From: Amycolatopsis eburnea
Lineage (GTDB): Bacteria; Actinomycetota; Actinomycetes; Mycobacteriales; Pseudonocardiaceae
Direction: 5' to 3'
DNA length: 64,000 bases
Assembly (NCBI RefSeq): GCF_003937945.1
Contig: NZ_RSEC01000063.1
Span: 310,001 to 374,000 of the forward strand
Made by a program: the position numbers and the translations under genes. Positions 41,851 to 49,452 of the stretch are shown piece by piece. Below the pieces are notes generated by a model. The model saw nothing but the letters and a program-made list of their open reading frames with translations, was not told the DNA's origin and did not search any database. Position 1 is the first letter of the stretch, and every line of letters begins with the position of its first letter.

Positions 41851-42987
41851 ATGCCCGAAGTCCTCAGCCCCGCCCAGCTCACCCGTGATCTCGCCGTCCG
41901 CGATCTCACCGACCCACGAGCCGGGGCGCACGCCGTGCAGCTCGTCGTCGGCGAGGCCGTCGACGCGCTCGCGGCCCGGTGGCCGGTCGCCGTGCGGTGG
42001 TGGCCCGGCGATCGGATCGTCACCATCGCCGACAACTACGACAACCTCGGCTACGACCCCGCCGACGTCACCCGCGACGCCCGTTACACCCGGTACGTCG
42101 ACCAGGACCACGTCCTGCGCAGCCACTCGACCGCCATGGTTCCGGCGGCGCTGCGGGCACTGGCCGCGTGCCCGGCCGACGACGTCCTGCTCGTCTGCCC
42201 CGGCATCGTCTACCGGCGAGACAGCATCGACCGGCTGCACAGCGGTACGCCGCACCAGCTCGACCTGTGGCGGATCACCCGCGGCCCGACCGGCCGGGCG
42301 GACCTCGAGGACATGGTCGCCGCGCTCGTGCCGCACGCGAAGTGGCGCCTCGAACCGCGCCGTCATCCGTACACAGTGGACGGTGCGCAGCTCGACGTCG
42401 AGCACGACGGCCGCTGGGTCGAAGTCGCCGAATGCGGGCTCGCGCACCCCGCCGTGCTCGCGCGCGCCGGCCTCGGCTCCGAGTGGTCCGGGCTCGCGCT
42501 CGGCATGGGGCTCGACCGGATGCTGATGCTGCGCAAGGGCATCCCGGACATCCGGCTCCTGCGGTCGGCCGAGCCGGCCGTCGCCGCGCAGATGACCGAC
42601 CTCGCGCCGTACCGGCCGGTGTCGGCGCTGCCTCCCGTGCGCCGCGACCTGTCGATCGCGGCCGACGCGGGCGACCGGGCCGAAGACCTCGGCGACCGGG
42701 TCCGGGACGCCCTCGGTGACGAAGCCGACGTCGTCGAGTCGGTCGAGATCCGCCAGGAGACGCCGTGCGCGGACCTGCCGCCGGCCGCGCTGGCCCGGCT
42801 CGGAGCCCGCCGCGATCAGCGGAACCTCCTCGTCCGCCTGGTGCTCCGCCCGCTGGGCGCCACCCTGTCCGACCACGAGGCCAACGTCCTGCGAGACCGC
42901 GTGTACGCCGCCCTGCACCGGGGGAGCGGCCACCAGTGGGCGTCAAGCCCGGAGGCCCCGGATCGCCAGCGCGGCGAAACGCCGTGA
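41851..42987 (+). CDS. Single-chain phenylalanyl-tRNA synthetase-like protein (PheS core + anticodon-binding domain)
   Basis: 378 residues, GGAGG before the ATG. The class II core of PheS is recognisable: motif 2 as IVYRRDSIDRLHSGTPHQLDLW, and motif 3 as GLALGMGLDRMLMLRKGIPD followed by IRLLRS. The C-terminal 100 residues (YRPVSALPPVRRDLSIAADA to the end) match the FDX-ACB anticodon-binding domain that normally ends PheT. A PheS core fused to FDX-ACB is the layout of mitochondrial PheRS, not of the bacterial two-subunit enzyme. The usual N-terminal coiled coil of PheS is absent. It might charge tRNA-Phe as a spare enzyme, confer tolerance to a PheRS inhibitor, or use an amino acid for another purpose. 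The 3' end overlaps the TetR gene by 45 bases. Confidence 0.8.
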   Translation: MPEVLSPAQLTRDLAVRDLTDPRAGAHAVQLVVGEAVDALAARWPVAVRWWPGDRIVTIADNYDNLGYDPADVTRDARYTRYVDQDHVLRSHSTAMVPAALRALAACPADDVLLVCPGIVYRRDSIDRLHSGTPHQLDLWRITRGPTGRADLEDMVAALVPHAKWRLEPRRHPYTVDGAQLDVEHDGRWVEVAECGLAHPAVLARAGLGSEWSGLALGMGLDRMLMLRKGIPDIRLLRSAEPAVAAQMTDLAPYRPVSALPPVRRDLSIAADAGDRAEDLGDRVRDALGDEADVVESVEIRQETPCADLPPAALARLGARRDQRNLLVRLVLRPLGATLSDHEANVLRDRVYAALHRGSGHQWASSPEAPDRQRGETP

Positions 42988-43512
42988 AGCCGCGACGCGG
43001 GCCGCCGGTGACGCGGCCTGGATGCCGCCGCCGGCCATGAGCACCAGGATCACGTCGTCCAGTTCGACGTCGGGGCGCAGGTGCCCGGCTTCCCGGGCCC
43101 GGCGGGTCAGCTCCGCGATCGACTTCACCGCGCGTTCGCGGTCCGCCGCGAAATCCAGCGCGTGCGGGAACACCGCCGTGAACGCCGCGGTGAAGCCCCG
43201 GTCGCGGGCGTACAGCTCGAACAGCTTCTCGAGCACCGAAGTGAAGCCGTGCCACGGATCGGGGTCGTCGAGCCCCTCGTCGACGATCGTGTAGCACGCG
43301 CGGATCTGGTCGGCGAACGCCGCGGTGGCCAGCGCTTCCTTCGTCGGGAAGTGGCGGTACAGGGTCGCCGGGCCGACGTCGGCGCGCCGGGCGACCTCGC
43401 GCATCGGCACCGCCAGGCCGTCGGCCGCGAAGATCGCGCGGGCCGCTTCGAGGATGCGGTCGTGGTTGTCCCGGGCGTCCGAGCGCCGGAGGTGAGGCAA
43501 AACTTCGGTCAC
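42943..43512 (-). CDS. TetR family transcriptional regulator
   Basis: 189 residues. The helix-turn-helix is at about 20-65: NHDRILEAARAIFAADGLAVPMREVARRADVGPATLYRHFPTKEAL, a textbook TetR N-terminus (split here only by reading, not by sequence). The C-terminal domain is of the variable ligand-binding type. It diverges from the MDR oxidoreductase across an 81-base spacer that holds a clean inverted repeat at 43529-43548, so it most likely represses that gene and itself. The ligand is unknown. Its 3' end overlaps the convergent PheRS-like gene. Confidence 0.9.
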   Translation of the reverse strand: MTEVLPHLRRSDARDNHDRILEAARAIFAADGLAVPMREVARRADVGPATLYRHFPTKEALATAAFADQIRACYTIVDEGLDDPDPWHGFTSVLEKLFELYARDRGFTAAFTAVFPHALDFAADRERAVKSIAELTRRAREAGHLRPDVELDDVILVLMAGGGIQAASPAARVAASRRFAALAIRGLRA

Positions 43513-43528
43513 TCCCTCACTTTAGCGA

Positions 43529-43548
43529 AACGGACGGGGGCGTCCGTT
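43529..43548. promoter_or_regulatory. Operator of the TetR regulator
   Basis: AACGGAC (43529-43535) and GTCCGTT (43542-43548) form a perfect 7-bp inverted repeat with a 6-base GC spacer, centred between the divergent TetR (start 43512) and oxidoreductase (start 43594) genes. Size and place fit a TetR operator. Confidence 0.7.
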
Positions 43549-43593
43549 ACCTTCCGTGGTCGATCACCGATCCCGGAACGACGGAGAAGAACA

Positions 43594-44568
43594 GTGAAAG
43601 CAGTCGCGGTGCAGGAATTCGGCGGTCCCGAAGGGCTGGCCGTCGTCGACCTCCCGGTCCCGGACCCGGCCGGCGGGCAGGTGCTGATCAGCACCGAGGC
43701 GATCGGCGTCGGCGGCGTCGACATGCTGATCCGCAACGGCTCGCTCGCGGCGTACGGGTTCCAGCCCGGGCACGTCCTCGGCGGCGAGATCGCCGGCACG
43801 GTGGCCGCGGTCGGCGACGGCGTCGACCCGGCCTGGCTCGGACAGCGGGTCTGGGCCTTCACCGGCATCGGCGGCGGTTACGCCGAGCAGGCGGTCGCGC
43901 CGGCCGAGACGCTCGTCCCGCTCCCGCCCGCCGTCACGCCCGTCGACGCCGTGACGCTCGGCAGCTCGGGCATGGTCGCCCACTTCGGCCTGCGCCACGT
44001 CCACTTCGCCCCGGGCGAGTCGGTGCTGGTGCGCGGCGCAGCCGGCGGCATCGGGATCATGGCGGTCCAGCTGGCGGCCCGCGGCGGGGCCGGGGCGATC
44101 GCGGTGACGACGTCGTCGCCCGAGCGCGGCGAGCGCCTGCGGGAGCTGGGCGCGACCCAGGTGCTCGGCCGCGACGGCGGGGGAGCCGAGGGCTTCGACG
44201 TCATCCTCGACATCGTGGCCGGCCCGGAACTCCCGTCGTTCTTCGGCAAGCTCAACCCCAACGGGCGCCTGGTGGTCGTCGGCGTGCTGGGCGGCGAACC
44301 GCCCGCCGACCTCGGGAAGGAGCTGTTCGCGGGGTTCCGGCGGTCGTTGTCCTTCGCGACGTTCAGCGCGGACACCGTGCCGATGGCCGAGCGGTCCGCC
44401 GCCACCGCCGACGTCTTCGCCGGCGGCCTGCGCGCGGTCGTGCACGAGGTGCTGCCGCTGGAGCAGGCCGAGGCGGCGCACCGGAAGCTGGACGCGGGCG
44501 AGGTCTTCGGCCGGCTCGTGCTCACCACGGGGAAGGTCAGCGGAGCACGCGGTACCGCAGGTGCGTGA
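43594..44568 (+). CDS. Medium-chain NAD(P)H:quinone oxidoreductase-type protein
   Basis: 324 residues from a GTG with GGAGAAG upstream. It belongs to the zinc-free MDR group: VKAVAVQEFGGPEGLAVVDLPVP at the start, the GHVLGGEIAGTVAAVGDGVD strand, and the dinucleotide motif RGAAGGIGIMAVQLAA, with preference for NADPH plausible. No catalytic zinc ligands (Cys/His/Glu of alcohol dehydrogenases) are seen, which fits quinone reductase-like members. It is likely repressed by the divergent TetR protein, a common arrangement for genes induced by electrophiles or quinones. The substrate is unknown. The end overlaps the convergent reductase gene by 32 bases. Confidence 0.88.
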   Translation: MKAVAVQEFGGPEGLAVVDLPVPDPAGGQVLISTEAIGVGGVDMLIRNGSLAAYGFQPGHVLGGEIAGTVAAVGDGVDPAWLGQRVWAFTGIGGGYAEQAVAPAETLVPLPPAVTPVDAVTLGSSGMVAHFGLRHVHFAPGESVLVRGAAGGIGIMAVQLAARGGAGAIAVTTSSPERGERLRELGATQVLGRDGGGAEGFDVILDIVAGPELPSFFGKLNPNGRLVVVGVLGGEPPADLGKELFAGFRRSLSFATFSADTVPMAERSAATADVFAGGLRAVVHEVLPLEQAEAAHRKLDAGEVFGRLVLTTGKVSGARGTAGA

Positions 44569-45142
44569 CCGACGGCGTCGAGCGCGCGTCCAGCTGCTCG
44601 AGGTTCAGCGGGGGCACGCCGTCGAACAGCCGGACGCCGGCGCCGAGGGTGAACGGTGCGACGTGCAGCCGCAGCTCGTCGATCAGGCCCGCGGCGAGGT
44701 ACTGGTTGACGGTCGTCGCACCGCCGTGGACGGAGATGCCGCCGTCCCCGGCCGCCTCGCGCGCGCGGTCCATCGCGGCCTCGATGCCGTCGGTGACGAA
44801 GTGGAAGGTCGTGCCGCCGGCCATCGGCTGCGGTTCGCGCGGGTGGTGGGTCAGCACGAACACCGGCCCGTGGTACGGCGGCTCGTCGCCCCACCAGCCC
44901 GTCCACGGCCGGTCCCACGGGCCGCGCACCGGGCCGAACATGTTGCGCCCCATGATGAACGCCTTCGCCGTCAGCATCCGGTCGAACTCATCGGGGTGCT
45001 CCTCGCGGCCTTCGCCGTACCAGGCGTGCAACCGGTCGCCCCAGCCGTCGCCACCGTCGTCGCCGAACGGCCGCTGCTCGGTCTGGCGGTGCCCGGCCGC
45101 GTAGCCGTCGAGCGTGATCGTGAGGTCGCAGGTCACCGTCAT
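44537..45142 (-). CDS. Dihydrofolate reductase-like (RibD C-domain) protein
   Basis: 201 residues from the ATG at 45142, chosen for the GAGGAGG just before it. It opens VTCDLTITLDGYAAG, the usual first strand of the RibD-C/DHFR fold, then DRMLTAKAFIMGRNMFGPVRGPW, VFVLTHHPREP and the pyridine-nucleotide motif ISVHGGATTVNQYLAAGLIDELRLHVAPFTLGAGVRLF. Such stand-alone proteins are common in actinobacteria and are annotated as dihydrofolate reductase family. They are probably NADPH-dependent reductases of unknown substrate. It is convergent with, and overlaps, the quinone oxidoreductase gene. The LysR gene starts 95 bases beyond on the other strand. Confidence 0.88.
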   Translation of the reverse strand: MTVTCDLTITLDGYAAGHRQTEQRPFGDDGGDGWGDRLHAWYGEGREEHPDEFDRMLTAKAFIMGRNMFGPVRGPWDRPWTGWWGDEPPYHGPVFVLTHHPREPQPMAGGTTFHFVTDGIEAAMDRAREAAGDGGISVHGGATTVNQYLAAGLIDELRLHVAPFTLGAGVRLFDGVPPLNLEQLDARSTPSVTHLRYRVLR

Positions 45143-45237
45143 CGTCGTGCCTCCTCGGGGTCGGCACCCAGGATGGCCCGGGCCGGACATGACGTCCAAT
45201 GCCAATTCGGGCGGCGAAGCATTGATATCGTCGATGA

Positions 45238-46104
45238 ATGCTCAGCCTGGTCCAGCTGAAGGTCCTGGCCGCGGTGGCCCGGCACGGGTCGGTGACCGGG
45301 GCGGCCCGCGAGCTGCACTATTCGCAGCCGTCGGTGAGCCACCACCTGTCCCGCCTGGAAGCGGCGACCGGCGCCAAGCTCGTCCAGCGCGCCGGCCGCG
45401 GCATCCGCCTGACCCCGGAAGGGCGGCTGCTGGCCGGCCGCGCGGCCGAGATCGTCGGCCGCGCCGACTCGGCGGCCACCGAGCTGGCCGCCCAGGTCGG
45501 CCTGCGCGCCGGACGCGTCCGGCTGGCGGCGAACGCGTCCGTGCTGAGCACCCTCGTCCCGGAGGCGGCCACCGCACTGGCGCGCGAGCACCCCGGGCTG
45601 GAGCTGAGCCTCGTCGACGAGCACCCGGTGGAGGCACTGGACCTGCTGCGCCGCGGCGACCTCGACGTCGCGGTGGTCTTCCAGCACGCCGGCGCCCGGC
45701 TCGAGGAGGACGGCTTCCGGTTCCGCCACCTCGCCGACGACCCGATCCACCTCATCAGCCGCCACCCGGCCGCCACCCTGGCCGCCCACCGCGACTCGGC
45801 CTGGATCGGCGGCTGCGACCGCTGCCGCGCGGAACTGGACGCGGTGTGCGGCCAGGCGGGCTTCACCCCGCGCATCGCTTCGCTGAGCGACGACATGGTG
45901 GTGGTCCAGTCCCTGGTCGCGGCGGGCCTCGGCGTCGCGACGCTGCCCGGCCTGGCCCTGGCGGCCCACCGCCGCCCGGACATCCACGCGACCGAACTCC
46001 CGGGTCTCCACCGCCGCATCCACGCGGCGACGTACGGGGACCCACCGGACCCGCCCGCGGTCGCCGCCGTGCTGGCCGCGCTGACGGCGGTGGCCGGACC
46101 GTAG
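45238..46104 (+). CDS. LysR family transcriptional regulator
   Basis: 288 residues. The N-terminal helix-turn-helix reads MLSLVQLKVLAAVARHGSVTG with AARELHYSQPSVSHHLSRLEAATG following, characteristic of LysR. The effector domain is of the usual two-lobe type (VRLAANASVLSTLVPEAATALAREHPGLELSLV, and GLGVATLPGLAL near the end). The MBL hydrolase follows after only ten bases on the same strand and the sulfonate genes lie beyond it. A role in controlling sulfur scavenging, as CysB/Cbl-type LysR proteins do elsewhere, is plausible. Control of the divergent reductase gene is an alternative. Neither is shown by a binding site. Confidence 0.88.
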   Translation: MLSLVQLKVLAAVARHGSVTGAARELHYSQPSVSHHLSRLEAATGAKLVQRAGRGIRLTPEGRLLAGRAAEIVGRADSAATELAAQVGLRAGRVRLAANASVLSTLVPEAATALAREHPGLELSLVDEHPVEALDLLRRGDLDVAVVFQHAGARLEEDGFRFRHLADDPIHLISRHPAATLAAHRDSAWIGGCDRCRAELDAVCGQAGFTPRIASLSDDMVVVQSLVAAGLGVATLPGLALAAHRRPDIHATELPGLHRRIHAATYGDPPDPPAVAAVLAALTAVAGP

Positions 46105-46114
46105 GGTGTCCGGC

Positions 46115-46825
46115 ATGACTGATCGGCTCTACTTCCGGCAGCTGCTCGCCGGCCGTGACTTCGCTGTCGGGGATTCCGTGGCGACGCAGATGCTGAACTT
46201 CGCCTACCTCATCGGCGACCGCGAAACGAACGAAGCCGTCATCGTCGATCCGGCCTACGCCGTCCAGGACCTGCTGGACGTGCTCGCCGCGGACGGGATG
46301 CGGCTGACCGGGGTGCTGGCCACGCACCACCACCCCGATCACGTCGGCGGGGACATGCTCGGCTTCTCGCTGCCCGGGATCGCCGAGCTGCTCGCGATCG
46401 AGCAGGTGCCGATCCACGTCAACGGGGCCGAGAGCGAGTGGGTCAAGCGGGTCACCGGGGTGTCCGGGACGGATCTGCGCGCGCACGACCACGACGACGT
46501 CCTCGAAGTCGGGGCCGTCCCGATCCGGTTGCTGCACACGCCCGGGCACACGCCGGGCAGCCAGTGCTTCCTCGTCGAGGACAAGCTCGTCTCCGGGGAC
46601 ACGCTGTTCCTCGAAGGCTGCGGCCGCACCGATTTCCCCGGCGGGGACGCCGAAGAGATCTACCGCAGCCTGCAGCAGCTCGCCGGGCTGGCCGGGGACC
46701 CGGTCGTCTACCCGGGCCACCGGTACTCGAACGAGCCGTCGGCCGCGCTGTCGGAAGTGAAGCGCAGCAACTTCGTCTACCGGCCGCGGTCGCTCGAAGA
46801 ATGGAAGGTCATGTTCGGCGGCTGA
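46115..46825 (+). CDS. MBL-fold metallohydrolase, persulfide dioxygenase/glyoxalase II-like
   Basis: 236 residues from the ATG at 46115. The metal site is THHHPDHVGGD, with further ligands in LLHTPGHTPGS, VSGDTLF and VYPGHRYSNE. The segment EGCGRTDFPGGDAEEIYRSLQQL is a hallmark of the ETHE1-like persulfide dioxygenases rather than plain glyoxalase II enzymes. These oxidise persulfides to sulfite. The neighbouring sulfonate operon, which also yields sulfite, makes a sulfur role attractive. An assignment as a generic hydroxyacyl-thiol hydrolase remains possible. It lies ten bases after the LysR gene, and a short in-frame coding-like tail follows its TGA (46826-46897). Confidence 0.85.
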   Translation: MTDRLYFRQLLAGRDFAVGDSVATQMLNFAYLIGDRETNEAVIVDPAYAVQDLLDVLAADGMRLTGVLATHHHPDHVGGDMLGFSLPGIAELLAIEQVPIHVNGAESEWVKRVTGVSGTDLRAHDHDDVLEVGAVPIRLLHTPGHTPGSQCFLVEDKLVSGDTLFLEGCGRTDFPGGDAEEIYRSLQQLAGLAGDPVVYPGHRYSNEPSAALSEVKRSNFVYRPRSLEEWKVMFGG

Positions 46826-46897
46826 GACAAGCCGTTCCACGGGCTGAAACGCCGGGAGTTCACGGAGTGGGCGCGGATTGACTTCGCTTCCCACTAA
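46826..46897 (+). pseudogene. Coding-like in-frame tail after the MBL hydrolase stop
   Basis: Directly after the TGA at 46823-46825, the same frame continues for 23 codons (DKPFHGLKRREFTEWARIDF, then ASH) to a TAA, with 20 of 23 third positions G or C. This could be a lost C-terminal extension cut by a nonsense mutation, a remnant of another gene, or chance. No start codon or ribosome binding site makes it a gene of its own. Confidence 0.3.
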
Positions 46898-46950
46898 CCG
46901 GAAGGTCGGGGCCACGCAATCGAAGAAACCCCCGTCCCCGGGAGAAATCC

Positions 46951-47766
46951 GTGTCGATTTCCACCACGGGCGTGCTCGCGCGCGCCCGGCCGGCCGATCG
47001 CCGGCCACCGCGCAAGGCGCGGCGCGTCGACCTCCGGCGCTGGATCAGCCCGGTGGTGCTCGTGGCCGCCTGGCAGCTCGCGAGCGCCACCGGCGTCCTG
47101 CCGCCCGACAAGCTCAGTTCACCGTGGACGGTCGTGCAGGCCGGCGTCGAAGTCGCGCGCAGCGGCGAACTCGGTGAAGCGTTCGCGGTTTCGCTCGGCC
47201 GGGTCGGCGCCGGGTTCGCGATCGGCGCCGTCATCGGGGTGCTGCTCGGCATCGTGTCCGGGCTGTCCCGCTGGGGCGAGGTGCTGGTCGACCCGCCCGT
47301 GCAGATGCTGCGCACGCTGCCGTTCCTCGGCCTGATCCCGCTGTTCATCCTGTGGTTCGGCATCGGCGAGGAAACGAAGATCGTGCTGGTCGCGCTCGGC
47401 GTGGCCTTCCCGCTCTACCTCAACGTCCACTCCGGAATCCGCGGCGCCGACCCGAACCTCGTCGAAGCTTCCCGCGCGCTCGGGTTCAGCCGCGCGGAAC
47501 GGCTCTGGCACGTCGTCATCCCCGGTGCGCTGCCGCAGGCGCTCGTCGGGCTGCGGCAGTCGCTCGGCATCGCCTGGCTCGCGCTGATCGTCGGCGAGAC
47601 GGTCAACGCCGACGCCGGCGTCGGCTACCTCATCAACAACGCGCGGGAGTTCCTGCGCACCGACGTCGTGGTCGTCGGCCTGGTCCTGTACGCCCTGCTC
47701 GGCCTGGTCACCGACGCGCTGGTCCGGCTGCTCGAACGGAAGGTGCTGCGGTGGCGAACCCGGTAG
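46951..47766 (+). CDS. Sulfonate/taurine-type ABC transporter permease (SsuC-like)
   Basis: 271 residues from the GTG at 46951 (GGGAG eight bases upstream). A basic N-terminus leads into about six membrane helices (WISPVVLVAAWQLASATGVL first). The ATPase-docking loop is GADPNLVEASRALGFSRAERLWHVVIPGALPQALVGLRQSL, characteristic of the nitrate/sulfonate/taurine permease family. With the overlapping SsuB-like ATPase and the SsuA-like lipoprotein it imports alkanesulfonates. The gene starts a four-gene block that ends with a monooxygenase releasing sulfite from the imported compound. Confidence 0.92.
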   Translation: MSISTTGVLARARPADRRPPRKARRVDLRRWISPVVLVAAWQLASATGVLPPDKLSSPWTVVQAGVEVARSGELGEAFAVSLGRVGAGFAIGAVIGVLLGIVSGLSRWGEVLVDPPVQMLRTLPFLGLIPLFILWFGIGEETKIVLVALGVAFPLYLNVHSGIRGADPNLVEASRALGFSRAERLWHVVIPGALPQALVGLRQSLGIAWLALIVGETVNADAGVGYLINNAREFLRTDVVVVGLVLYALLGLVTDALVRLLERKVLRWRTR

Positions 47767-48455
47767 CCGAGGTCCGCGACCTCACGAAGCGGTTCGGCGA
47801 CCGCACCGTCCTCAGTGGACTCGACCTGACCGTGGAGCGCGGCGAGTTCGTCGCCCTGCTGGGCCGCAGCGGCTCCGGCAAGTCGACGCTGCTGCGCGTG
47901 CTCGCCGGGCTCGACGCCGACGTCGAGGGCGGCGCGGACGTCACCGGCACCGTCTCGGTCGCGTTCCAGCAGCCGGGACTGCTGCCGTGGCGCAAGGTCT
48001 GGCGCAACGTCGTCCTCGGCCTGCGCCAGGACGGCGTCTCGAAGTCCCGCAACCGGGCGCTGGCCGGGAAAGCGCTCGCCGAGGTCCAGCTGGCCGAGCA
48101 CGCCGACGACTGGCCGCTCACGCTGTCCGGCGGCGAGGCCCAGCGCGTGTCGCTGGCCCGCGCGCTCGTGCGCGAACCCGACCTGCTGCTGCTCGACGAG
48201 CCGTTCGGTGCCCTCGACGCGCTGACCCGCATCGCGATGCACGGCCTGGTGCTGGACCTCTGGCGGCGGCACCGGCCGGGCGTGCTGCTGGTGACCCATG
48301 ACGTCGACGAGGCCCTGCGCCTGGCCGACCGGGTGCTGGTGCTCGACGGCGGCCGGATCGTGGCCACCCACCGGCCGCGCGAAACCGATGACCACGACGA
48401 CCTCCGCGGCCGCGTGCTGGCGGACCTGGGAGTGACCGAAGATGCTGTGGCGTAG
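47751..48455 (+). CDS. Sulfonate-type ABC transporter ATPase (SsuB-like)
   Basis: 234 residues from the GTG at 47751, overlapping the permease by 16 bases. Walker A is at 38-46 (GRSGSGKST), the Q-loop is VAFQQPGLLPWRKVWRNV, the signature LTLSGGEAQRVSLARALV, Walker B LLLLDEPFGALDALTR and the switch His LLVTHDVDEALRLADRV. The QQPGLLPW wording is typical of the SsuB/TauB group. It energises uptake of sulfonates through the permease just upstream. The tight overlaps with both neighbours mean translational coupling. The start of the next gene lies within its last codons. Confidence 0.92.
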   Translation: MANPVAEVRDLTKRFGDRTVLSGLDLTVERGEFVALLGRSGSGKSTLLRVLAGLDADVEGGADVTGTVSVAFQQPGLLPWRKVWRNVVLGLRQDGVSKSRNRALAGKALAEVQLAEHADDWPLTLSGGEAQRVSLARALVREPDLLLLDEPFGALDALTRIAMHGLVLDLWRRHRPGVLLVTHDVDEALRLADRVLVLDGGRIVATHRPRETDDHDDLRGRVLADLGVTEDAVA

Positions 48456-49452
48456 GGGAACGGCCGCCGTCGCGGCCGCGCTGGTGCTGGCCGGCTGCGG
48501 CTCGGCGACCGGCACCGACCAGGCGGCCGTGCCGGGCCCGGTGAGCGCGGCGGACCTGGCGAAGGTGACGCTCAAGGTCGGTGACCAGAAGGGCGGCGTC
48601 AAGTCGCTGCTCACCGCGGCCGGCCAGCTGGACGGGACGCCGTACAAGATCGAGTGGGCCACCTTCACCTCCGGGCCGCCGCTGCTGGAAGCGGCGTCGG
48701 CGGGCGCGATCGACACCGGCCGCGTCGGCAACACGCCGCCGATCTTCGCGGCCGCGGCGAAGGCGAAGATCAAGGTGATCAGCGTTTCGCGCAGCAATGT
48801 CGAGCGGGAAGCGGTGCTGGTGCCGCCGGACTCGCCGCTGAAGTCCGTCGCCGAGCTGAAGGGCAAGACGATCGGCGTCGGCAAGGGCACTTCGGCGCAC
48901 GGCCAGCTGCTGAACACGCTGCACAACAACGGTCTGTCCACAAAGGACGTGAAGCTGAACTTCCTGCAGCCGTCGGAAGCCTACGCCGCGTTCACCCAGC
49001 ACACGATCGACGCCTGGGCGATCTGGGACCCCTACACCGCGCAGGCGCAGATCGAAGCGCACGCCCGGGTGCTGGCCGACGGCCGGGGCGCCTCGAACGG
49101 CCTCGGCTTCCTGACCGCGAGCACCGCGGCGCTGGCCGACCCCGGCAAGAACTCGGCGTTGCGCGACTTCGCCGTGCGGGTGGTCAAGGCGCAGAAGTGG
49201 GCCGACACGCACCGGCCGGAATGGGCGGCGGCCTGGGCCAAGGAGACCGGGCTGAAGCTCGAAGTGGCGCGGAAGGCGGTCGACGCCGGACGTGACCTGC
49301 CGATCGCGCTGGACGACGCCGTGGTGGCGTCCGAACAGCAGCTCGCGGACGCCTTCACCGAGGAGAAGACGTTACCGGGCAAGGTGGACTTCGCCGCGTT
49401 CGCCGACCGGCGGTTCGCGGCCGACCTGGACCAGGCGAGGAGCAACGGATGA
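48442..49452 (+). CDS. Sulfonate-binding lipoprotein (SsuA-like)
   Basis: 336 residues, beginning MLWRRGTAAVAAALVLAGCG, a lipoprotein signal with the lipobox LAGC. The mature chain fits the NMT1/SsuA solute-binding family: VTLKVGDQKGGVKSLLTAAGQL, a ligand-lobe segment LLEAASAGAIDTGRVGNTPPIFAAAA, LKGKTIGVGKGTSAHGQLLNTL and IDAWAIWDPYTAQAQ, where Trp residues line the ligand site in relatives. It delivers alkanesulfonate to the SsuC/SsuB-like transporter. It overlaps the ATPase gene by 14 bases and the monooxygenase by four, so all four proteins are coupled. Confidence 0.92.
   Translation: MLWRRGTAAVAAALVLAGCGSATGTDQAAVPGPVSAADLAKVTLKVGDQKGGVKSLLTAAGQLDGTPYKIEWATFTSGPPLLEAASAGAIDTGRVGNTPPIFAAAAKAKIKVISVSRSNVEREAVLVPPDSPLKSVAELKGKTIGVGKGTSAHGQLLNTLHNNGLSTKDVKLNFLQPSEAYAAFTQHTIDAWAIWDPYTAQAQIEAHARVLADGRGASNGLGFLTASTAALADPGKNSALRDFAVRVVKAQKWADTHRPEWAAAWAKETGLKLEVARKAVDAGRDLPIALDDAVVASEQQLADAFTEEKTLPGKVDFAAFADRRFAADLDQARSNG

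Noticed and set aside
46823..46825. TGA as a selenocysteine codon in the MBL hydrolase
   Set aside because: There is no SECIS-like hairpin that I can identify right after it, no catalytic Cys counterpart at the C-terminus in this family, and the protein is complete at this point.
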